Of a DNA stretch of 10,027 nucleotides, positions 1 through 6,800 are shown piece after piece. Both the position numbers and the translations under genes were made by a program. Each line of letters starts with the position of its first letter. Within the stretch, counting starts at the first letter, position 1. The notes below the pieces were generated by a model. The model ran no database searches, was not told where the DNA came from, and saw nothing but the letters and a program-made list of their open reading frames with translations. The stretch is from an uncultured Planctomycetota bacterium (GTDB taxonomy: Bacteria; Planctomycetota; UBA1135; GCA-002686595). The DNA lies in NCBI GenBank assembly GCA_903829565.1, contig CAIKQM010000490.1:1-10027 (forward strand). Direction: 5' to 3'.

Positions 1-553
1 AACCGTCGTAGCACTCATGCTCGACCACCACGCGTACACCCTGCCAACGCCCCTCGCCCGCGTAGGTCATGGTCAGCATGACGCCTTTGGGCGGCCACAC
101 TGCAGGACGTGACAACCATTCTTGACGCGGACTCCACGCAAAGCGCGCAGACAGCGGTTCCACTGAACTCGCCGTCCAGCGCAAGGATCCCTCCAGCGGC
201 TGCAGGCGCGGGATCCACTCGGGCTCGAAGTAGTTGTGCAACGGAAGACCTTGGACACCACCGACCCACACGGTTTCGCCATCGATGACCAAGCGCGCTT
301 CTGGCTTCACCGTGCGCAGCAAGCTGCGTTGAGTTTGGCTGGGCAGATCGAACAGGTCCAACGCAATGGTGGCGCCGGTGGGTTGCGTGGTGAAGACTCG
401 GCGCACCAAGCCGTTCTGCAACACAATGCGCGCTTCGTCAGCACTGGAAACGACGTTCGCTACATAGGGCTTAGGATCGACCAACCAATCCTGAGCCATG
501 GCCGACACCTGTAACGCAAGCAACGTACACAGCGTGGTGAGTACGGTGCGCAT
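1..553 (-). CDS. Secreted protein, N-terminal part only, possibly glycoside-hydrolase-related
   Basis: This reading frame is open from an ATG at 553 down to the left edge, giving 184 residues with no stop, so the gene is truncated by the window. It begins with a clear signal peptide: MRTVLTT, a hydrophobic run, then an AMA|QDW cleavage site near residue 20. The mature part has phrases such as LQNGLVRRVF, LLRTVKPEARLVIDG and VWVGGVQG. These remind me of N-terminal beta-sandwich regions of large exported proteins annotated near alpha-galactosidases in Planctomycetes and Bacteroidetes; that is recollection, and no catalytic motif is visible. The start codon shares one base with the stop of the upstream gene (TGATG), so translation is probably coupled and the gene is the last visible member of a four-gene operon. 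The assignment as coding and secreted is strong; the function is a weak inference. Confidence 0.8.
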   Translation of the reverse strand, partial: MRTVLTTLCTLLALQVSAMAQDWLVDPKPYVANVVSSADEARIVLQNGLVRRVFTTQPTGATIALDLFDLPSQTQRSLLRTVKPEARLVIDGETVWVGGVQGLPLHNYFEPEWIPRLQPLEGSLRWTASSVEPLSARFAWSPRQEWLSRPAVWPPKGVMLTMTYAGEGRWQGVRVVVEHECYDG

Positions 554-1509
554 CACTTGGGTTGCTTCTCGTGCGGCTGCGATTCGGTGGGAGCTGGGCC
601 CATCGGCAAGGGAGTCCAATCCACGACAAAGCTGCGCGATTCCTGTTCGAGGCGCGGGTCCTGCTCGCCTTCATACTGCGTGCGTGCCTGCGTGGTGTGG
701 TTGTAGCGCAACAACCGCAAGCCATCAGCAAACACAGCTTCGGTCGTCACCTCTCGACGACACGAGAGGATCGTGCGGTGCTTCTCAGGCGGCAGCGGTG
801 CATTGCTGATGTTCTGCACAATGCGCGTGAACTCAGCACCTTCTTGCAGAGTGGTCAAACGCACGCACAGTTCCTCGAGAGTGTGCGACACCAGCGTCCA
901 CGTACGTGTAGCTGGCGAAGGTGTGTTGTCCGCGCCAATGGGCAGCTGCAGCTCCACTCGCTCCCCGACGCCGGCACGCACTGTGCGACCATGCCATGCA
1001 CCGCTCCACTGCTCCCACAAGTCACGCATGGGCTTGACGAGGGCAAAGCGATTGCGCGGATCCAGCAGCTGCACACGCAGACGATCTGCTTCCGCCAGAC
1101 TGATCACCTTGCGGCGCACACACGACTCCAAGGCGCGTTGCACAGCAGCATCCAGTTCCAGCACCTGCACGAAGGCGCCCTGCGCGTCGACCTCAAAATC
1201 ACATAAGACCAGCAACTGAGGTTCACGCTGGCGACGGGCGATGTTGACCTGCGGGCTATCCGCTGAGATGCCGTCAATGAGTGTGAGCGCCGGTGACTCG
1301 CAGCGCAGGCGCACGCGACCGTCCGTCGCGGGCGCCCACGCCAAGCGATAGGCCAAGGTGTAGCTCCCATCGAGACGCCCGCGCGTCTCCACCACCCCGA
1401 CCGAGCCTTGCTCGGGCCAGTTGCGCCGCAACTCCACTGCGGGCAGTGTCTCCACAGGTTCTTGTGGGCTAACGAAGGTCAGTGCGAGCGCTAGAAACAG
1501 GGACCACAT
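553..1509 (-). CDS. Secreted hypothetical protein, 318 residues
   Basis: I do not recognise a family. The protein starts with a short hydrophobic export segment (MWSLFLALALTFVS) without the usual N-terminal positive charge, followed by a Pro/Glu-rich stretch, so it is probably exported, with cleavage near residues 14-24. The mature part looks largely beta-stranded with alternating charged and hydrophobic residues, has five cysteines (about residues 70, 103, 130, 215 and 250), and ends in a Pro/Lys/Gln-rich tail. No enzyme motif is visible. A Shine-Dalgarno-like GAGGG sits 4 bases upstream of the ATG. It lies 29 bases after the FAD oxidase gene and overlaps the next gene by one base, which argues for co-expression with both. 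It could be a cell-surface or periplasmic partner of the downstream secreted protein; that is inference from position alone. Confidence 0.82.
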   Translation of the reverse strand: MWSLFLALALTFVSPQEPVETLPAVELRRNWPEQGSVGVVETRGRLDGSYTLAYRLAWAPATDGRVRLRCESPALTLIDGISADSPQVNIARRQREPQLLVLCDFEVDAQGAFVQVLELDAAVQRALESCVRRKVISLAEADRLRVQLLDPRNRFALVKPMRDLWEQWSGAWHGRTVRAGVGERVELQLPIGADNTPSPATRTWTLVSHTLEELCVRLTTLQEGAEFTRIVQNISNAPLPPEKHRTILSCRREVTTEAVFADGLRLLRYNHTTQARTQYEGEQDPRLEQESRSFVVDWTPLPMGPAPTESQPHEKQPK

Positions 1510-1513
1510 GGCG

Positions 1514-1518
1514 CCCTC
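1514..1518 (-). promoter_or_regulatory. Ribosome-binding site for the 318-residue secreted protein
   Basis: The minus strand reads CTGAGGG followed by CGCC and then ATG at 1509. GAGGG is a good Shine-Dalgarno match at a slightly short 4-base spacing, and it supports this ATG as the start. Confidence 0.5.
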
Positions 1519-1538
1519 AGCCTACGGCGCGCGTGGCT

Positions 1539-2993
1539 TTACGCCAATGCTTCCCACGCGGGACCAAAGACACGCCGGTGTTGATCGCTTTGCAACAGGC
1601 CTTGCGGGTCCTGACTCCGCTTCAGCGCGCCGAAGTCAGCCAGTGTTGCGTCGCCCCACATGCGGCGTGCATCGTGCATCCCGATGACTGCATCTTTGGC
1701 CAAGTACAAGCGACCACCAGCCTCCAACACCAAACGCGTGTTCCCATCCAAGTGAGCTAGCAGTGCGTTGCGGCTCTGCGGTTCGACCTTGTAGTCCAAG
1801 GCCAAACTCCAGCCGTCGACGCCATGCGTCAAGCGGAACGCATCGGCACGATGACGCTTGAGCACACCAAGGAAGCTCGCGTGCCCCGCGCGACGGTCGC
1901 GCTCCAACACAGCAAGAAAGACCTCCAGCGCTTGAGCATGCGGCACGAACAACTGGTGCTGCACAAGACCATGCCGGTTGTGACGCCCGTAGGCCCACTT
2001 CCAGTTCGGCACATAGTCGAGCAGGAAGGCAAAGGCCGCGTGCGACTGGCGGTACCAGCCTTGACGTTCTTCCACCTCACCCAACAGATGCTTGGTTGCG
2101 TTCAATGCACGCATGCCTGGTGCGTGGTTGATCCAACGCAGGATGCGCCAGACCTCGGACTTCGGAAACAGACCTGCGATGCGGGCGGGCAGCTCTTGGT
2201 GCGCAACGCTGAGAGTGCGTGCCGGAGCAGCATCTTCGCCCGCCTGCAGATGGCGTGCTTCGTGAATCACGCCACGCCCGCTGGCTTCGCCTTGGGCAAA
2301 GCAATCGAGCCACGCCACTAGGTAGTCCGCAGCGCTGAGTCGTGACTCCATCCACTGCATCGTCTCGGCCAAACTTCGCGTGCGTTTGGCGCGCACCCAC
2401 AACTCACCAGACGAGACAGGCTTGGTCTTCAAGCGCACACGCGTCATCACGCCCAAGAGCCCAGCACCGCCAATCGCGGCATGGAACAGCTCTGGATGCG
2501 CGTCACGCGAGCACGTCACCAGCTCTCCGCGCATCGACAACAAGTCGAACTCCAGAATGCTGTCGCCCAGCGGGCCGACCTTCCACGCATTCTTGCCATG
2601 AATGTTCATGGCCGCCGCACCCGCCATGGTCGGGTACATCGTGCCCGACACAACGCGCGGCCAGTGACCGTGCGGAAGGATCGCTTGCCACAGTTGACGC
2701 ACCGTCACACCCGGATCGACATCGGCGATACCGGTGGCTGGGTCGAACTCCAAACGCTCATTCCAACGCGCAAGGTCCAGCACCGCACCGCGTGCAGTGG
2801 TGTTGGCATCGCCATACGAACATCCGCCACCCCGTAAGGCGAGCGGTACCTGTTCCGACTGCGCCCACTGCAAGCAAGCGCGCAACTCATCGATGCTGCG
2901 CGGTCGCAACACGCGCGCATAGTTGCCAAAGGCCATGCCCCAGCCTTCGCACCATTCGAACGAGCGCTGCGCTGCATGCTTCATGTGCGCCAC
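1539..2993 (-). CDS. FAD-binding oxidoreductase, DprE1-like (PCMH/VAO fold)
   Basis: A 484-residue flavoenzyme of the vanillyl-alcohol-oxidase/PCMH superfamily, close in length to mycobacterial DprE1 (about 460). Seen: FAD-binding N-terminal half with RGGGCSYGDANT (residues 54-65), GTMYPTMAGAAAMNIHGKN (117-135), then FDLLSMRGELV and GGAGLLGVMTRVRL (175-188). The C-terminal substrate half has QHQLFVP (345-351), FLGVLKR (374-380), GWSLALDY (394-401) and GGRLYLAKD (426-434). These line up with the DprE1 elements holding H132, Q334/Q336, K367 and K418. The Cys387 position is Ala398 here and the Asn385 position is Ser396. A Cys stands where covalently flavinylated relatives have His in the RGxGHS motif, so FAD is probably non-covalent. 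Known for DprE1: oxidation of the 2'-OH of decaprenyl-phosphoryl ribose; the substrate here is unknown. The gene directly abuts the DprE2-like SDR gene. The start is GTG at 2993, with ATG at 2984 as an alternative. Sugar or alditol oxidase is the main alternative. Confidence 0.85.
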   Translation of the reverse strand: MAHMKHAAQRSFEWCEGWGMAFGNYARVLRPRSIDELRACLQWAQSEQVPLALRGGGCSYGDANTTARGAVLDLARWNERLEFDPATGIADVDPGVTVRQLWQAILPHGHWPRVVSGTMYPTMAGAAAMNIHGKNAWKVGPLGDSILEFDLLSMRGELVTCSRDAHPELFHAAIGGAGLLGVMTRVRLKTKPVSSGELWVRAKRTRSLAETMQWMESRLSAADYLVAWLDCFAQGEASGRGVIHEARHLQAGEDAAPARTLSVAHQELPARIAGLFPKSEVWRILRWINHAPGMRALNATKHLLGEVEERQGWYRQSHAAFAFLLDYVPNWKWAYGRHNRHGLVQHQLFVPHAQALEVFLAVLERDRRAGHASFLGVLKRHRADAFRLTHGVDGWSLALDYKVEPQSRNALLAHLDGNTRLVLEAGGRLYLAKDAVIGMHDARRMWGDATLADFGALKRSQDPQGLLQSDQHRRVFGPAWEALA

Positions 2994-3764
2994 TCAGATC
3001 GACAACTTCTTGAACACGAAGGAAGGGATCGAACGAATGACGAAGGCCACCATCCACCACCGACAAGGCACAAAGCGTTCGTTCGCACGCGCATCCACAG
3101 CGCGCAAGATCTGGCGTGCAGCCTCAGGTGCGCTGATCAACCACAACAACTTGCCCATACCAGCCGTCATGGCCGTGGCCACAAAGCCGGGCTTGATCGT
3201 GACCACATGCGCGCCGCGCTCCGCGAGACGATTGCGCAACGCCTCGAGGTAGTGATTCATGGCGGCTTTGGTGGCGCCATAGACGGGATTGCCTTTGCGA
3301 CCGCGCTCACCCGCGATCGAGGAGATGCCCACGAGCACTCCATGCCGCTGGGTCGAGTACAAGCGCGCCGCGGCGTTGCCCCAAGCGATGCACCCGCCCA
3401 CGTTGACCGCTAGTTGGGCTAGGTCCTGTTCCGTGTTGTACTCGTCAGGCGCCGTCTTCGGCATCAACGCGGCAGCGTAGATGACCAGATCAACTCCACC
3501 GAGTTGCGTGTGCAACTCCTCGAACAAGGCCGGCACTTCCGCAGTGTGCGCCACATCGTGCACTCGCACCACCAGGCGCCCGCCGCTTTGGGCACACAGC
3601 GGCTGCAAGCGCGCAGCCAGTTGTTGCAACTCACCGTCACGCCGCGCCAAAGCCGCTACACGCACACCACGCGCCACCAACGCCTCGACGAGTGCTGCCC
3701 CGATACCGGAGCTAGCACCCACGACGATGGCGCGACTGTAAGAGGGAGCCTTCATCGCCTCCAC
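2994..3764 (-). CDS. SDR-family NAD(P)-dependent oxidoreductase, DprE2-like
   Basis: A 256-residue classical short-chain dehydrogenase/reductase. Seen: Rossmann nucleotide motif GASSGIG (16-22), VDLVIYAAA (91-99, the NNAG-like element), Asn121, catalytic Ser149 in SSIAGERGRKG, and YGATK with Tyr162 and Lys166, followed by KPGFVATAMT. Both SSIAGER and the C-terminal tail IRSIPSFVFKKLSI closely resemble mycobacterial DprE2 (SSAAGER; HIPRSIFRKLPI). DprE2 reduces the 2'-keto sugar intermediate made by DprE1, and the adjacent DprE1-like gene makes that role plausible. The hydrophobic C-terminal segment could associate with the membrane. An in-frame TAG just upstream restricts the start to GTG at 3764 or ATG at 3755; the GGAGG two bases before the ATG is too close to be ideal, so the GTG is kept. 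It is the first gene of the leftward operon. A generic SDR acting on another substrate is the alternative. Confidence 0.87.
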   Translation of the reverse strand: MEAMKAPSYSRAIVVGASSGIGAALVEALVARGVRVAALARRDGELQQLAARLQPLCAQSGGRLVVRVHDVAHTAEVPALFEELHTQLGGVDLVIYAAALMPKTAPDEYNTEQDLAQLAVNVGGCIAWGNAAARLYSTQRHGVLVGISSIAGERGRKGNPVYGATKAAMNHYLEALRNRLAERGAHVVTIKPGFVATAMTAGMGKLLWLISAPEAARQILRAVDARANERFVPCRWWMVAFVIRSIPSFVFKKLSI

Positions 3765-3813
3765 TATGGCATCCGCCTAGGGCGCTGCCCACAGGCACTT
3801 GCAATCGAAGCGT

Positions 3814-3829
3814 GGAGGCGCGAGCCTCC
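3814..3829 (+). promoter_or_regulatory. Leader hairpin with GNRA tetraloop before the lipoprotein gene
   Basis: GGAGGC and GCCTCC form a perfect 6-bp stem closed by the loop GCGA, a GNRA-type tetraloop. It ends five bases before the Shine-Dalgarno site and 17 bases before the ATG at 3847. The stem sequesters a second GGAGG, so it could tune translation or mRNA stability. There is no following T-run, so it is not a terminator. A regulatory role is inference. Confidence 0.35.
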
Positions 3830-3834
3830 CTAGC

Positions 3835-3839
3835 GAGGA
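3835..3839 (+). promoter_or_regulatory. Ribosome-binding site deciding the lipoprotein start
   Basis: GAGGA lies 7 bases before ATG 3847, ideal spacing. This and the signal sequence that follows fix the start, rather than an upstream TTG at 3799 in the same frame. Confidence 0.65.
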
Positions 3840-3846
3840 TCCCCCC

Positions 3847-6800
3847 ATGTACGAGCAGCTGAAGACCCCGCGTGCCCTCGCTTTCGTCACCGCCTTGGCG
3901 CTTTCGGTAGTGGGCGCATGCAGCCGCCCCATGGATGCCGACGCCAAGACCTTGGCGCGTGAACGTGCGGCCGCCTTCATGGCCCAAGACCAGTACAAGC
4001 AAGCGCGCGCGGCACTCGAGCCCTTGTTGGCCGAGAAGCAGGTGCCGTTGGAGGACTGGGTACGCGCTGCTGTGCTCGAGTATGCCGATGGCAATTACGA
4101 TGCCTTTGAGACACGCCTGACGGCGGCGCGCGCGCTCGCCCCTGATGCGCCGCAGGTGCTGTATTTGGAAGGTCAGTTCCTCAAGGAGCAAGGCCAGTTC
4201 GCAGCCGCGCGCGCGAACTTCGAGCGTGTGCTCAAGGCCGTGCCACAAGACTTGCCGAACCGTCTCGCTCTGGGCGAGGTGTGCGATGAGCTAGGCGACA
4301 TCGCCACAGCAGAGGCGCAGTACCGCGCCGTGGTCGGCGTAGGCATCGAGAACGGCCAGCTGTGGTACTGCTCGGCCGTGTATCGCTTGGCGCGGCTCCT
4401 GACGATCGATGGGCGTGAAGATCTGGCCAAGCCGCTGAATGAACGTTGGTCTGAGCTTGAGACCCTAGGTGTCAAGTTGCCGCAACCCTTGGGCATGATG
4501 CTCGGGACTCTGGCGCGTCCTGCACCGCCGGTGCCGGGCGGCACCCGACCCCAAGCGTTGCAAGGACCGGTGCGCTTTGAGCGCCGCAGCACGCCTTTGC
4601 CGGATTTTGCACAGGCCAAGGAGCTGCGCGCCATCGATGTGGACGGCGACAACTGGATCGATATGTACGCCGCCACTCCCAGCGGCTTTGTGGCGGCCTA
4701 CGGCCTCAACAACGGCACCTTTGAAGGCAGCGTCCTTGTCAAATGGACTGGACAGGGCACCGTGGAGCGCGTGTGCACCTTCGATGTCGACAACGATGGT
4801 GATTTGGATGCCTTGGTGCAGGCTGGCACCACGTTGCAACTGTATGTGCAGGACGATGTCCGCGGCTGGTCTCTGTCCCCGCTGGAGTTCCCTGCACTGC
4901 CCGAGGGTCTGCGCAGCATTGTGGCCGTTGATTACGACCATGAAGGTGATCTGGACCTCTTGCTGTGCGGTGCCTTCGGTGCGCGCGTGTGGCGCAACGA
5001 TGGAGCAGCCGAACCAAGCAAGGGCGGCAAGTACAGCGACGCCAGTGCAGAGTCCGGGCTCCCGCAACTAGGCGCGTATGAGTGGTGCATCACAGAGGAC
5101 TTCGATGGCGACAACGACGTCGACATCCTCTTGGGTGGCGCGCAAGGTGTGTGGCTGGCGGACTCTCTGCGCGCGGGACGCTTCCAACGCGTGGAGGCCG
5201 CGTATGGGGGCTGGTCAGGTGCCAGCACAGCTCCGTTGGTAGCGGACTACGATGGTGATGCGCAGCCTGATCTCTTGCTGAGTAACGATGCACAGGGCTT
5301 TGTCCCGCGCCAAGGTGCACGGCGTGCTACCAAGCTGACGGTGGGCCTAGCGGCACAAACACACGATTGGGATGCCTCGGGTGCTGTGGACGTGCTGTGG
5401 CGCGGCGACGATGGCCGTCTGACTGGCATCTTGGATGTAGGCACTGCCATCGAACGCGCGTGGACTCTGCCGCCGGACATGGTGCTCGGCGGCTCTTGGT
5501 CGGCGGCCGACCTCGATGGCGACGGCGGCACGGACCTCGCTACGCTCGAGAACGGCGCGCTGGTGTGGTGGAAGAACAACGGGCCACGCGGCAAAGCAGT
5601 GCGCTTGTCCTACCGCGGTGCACGCGACAACCGACGCGCCGTGGGCGCAGTGCTCGAGTACCGCGCCCAAGGCATCTACCGCCGCATCTATTGGCGTGGC
5701 GAACCGCAACTCGCCACGCTCGGCATGGCCGAACGCTTGGATGTGTTGCGCTTCACCTGGCCGAACGGTGTGGTCTCCACGCAGCTGGACCTGCCCTTGG
5801 AACCGCGCTCCGGCGTTGATGACTTCGATGCGGCGCTGAACAGCCTTGTCCAGCCGTCTGGACAGATTGGTTCGTGCCCCTTCCTCTACACGTGGAATGG
5901 CGAGCGCCATGAGTTCATCAGTGATGTGCTCGGCATCACGCCGTTGGGCTTGCCCATCGCACCCGGCATGTACGTGCCGCCGGATCATGATGAGTATGTG
6001 CTGGTGAAGGGCGAGCAGCTGCGTCCTGACTCCAAGGGCGAGTTGGTTTTGCAGTTCACGGAAGAGCTGCGCGAAGTCACTTACCTGGATCATGCCAAGC
6101 TCATCGCGGTCGACCACCCTGTGGGTTCGGAGATCTTCCCCAACGAGCTGTTCTGCTTTCCGCCCTTCCCCAAGCCACACACGCACACCATCACCAAGTC
6201 GGTGCATCCGAAGGCACTCGGTTCGGATGGCAAGGACTGGAGTGCCTCGCTGGCTCAACAAGACTGGAAGCACGCGGAACCGTTTGTGCTGCATCCGCCG
6301 CAGTTTGCGGGCTTGACCCAACCGTGGTGGCTGGAGCTGTCCTTCGACAAGGAAGCGGTCAAAGATGCGCAGCTCCTGCGCTTGGTGATGACGGGCTGGT
6401 TCTTCTGGAGCGACGCCTCGGCCAACATGGCAAGTGCGCGGCATCCAGGCATCCAGTTCCTCCCGCCCATGCTGTTGGTGCCCGATGGCAACGGCGGTTG
6501 GAAGGAGACCGGACCTCCGGTGGGCTTCCCGGCCGGCAAGACGAAGACCATGATCGTCGACATCAGTTCGATTCTGAACCGCGAAGATCCGCGCGTGCGC
6601 GTGCTGTCGACTCTGCGCTTGTACTGGGACGAGATCCGACTGGCGTGCGACAACGATGATGCAGCACTTGAAACGCATGAGTTGCCCGTAGGCACGGCAC
6701 ACCTGTGGCGGCGTGGCTTCAGCATGCCGCTGCGCCGCGAGTTGGAAGCGGGCCAAGCGGATCCTGACAACGCTCCGGAGATGTTTGAGTTCGAGCGGTT

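Larger units (their letters stand above)
3765..3846. other. Divergent intergenic spacer between SDR and lipoprotein genes
   Basis: This 82-base gap must hold the promoters for the leftward operon and the rightward lipoprotein gene. I could not pick out a convincing -35/-10 pair on either strand. It does hold a 6-bp hairpin at 3814-3829 and a Shine-Dalgarno site at 3835-3839. CTAGGG (3777-3782) and CCCTAG (3828-3833) are inverted copies of each other, a short match that may be chance. Confidence 0.5.

Noticed and set aside
562..1206. 214-residue plus-strand open frame
   Set aside because: It is antisense to the secreted protein gene at 553-1509, which has a signal peptide, a Shine-Dalgarno and operon-type spacing. 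This frame is Arg/His/Cys-rich with no motif.
1824..2321. 165-residue plus-strand open frame
   Set aside because: It is antisense to the FAD oxidoreductase, whose motifs continue through this region.
3799..3846. N-terminal extension of the lipoprotein gene starting at a TTG
   Set aside because: TTG is a poor start, the extension covers the hairpin and Shine-Dalgarno, and it would bury the lipoprotein signal. ATG 3847 has ideal ribosome-binding-site spacing.
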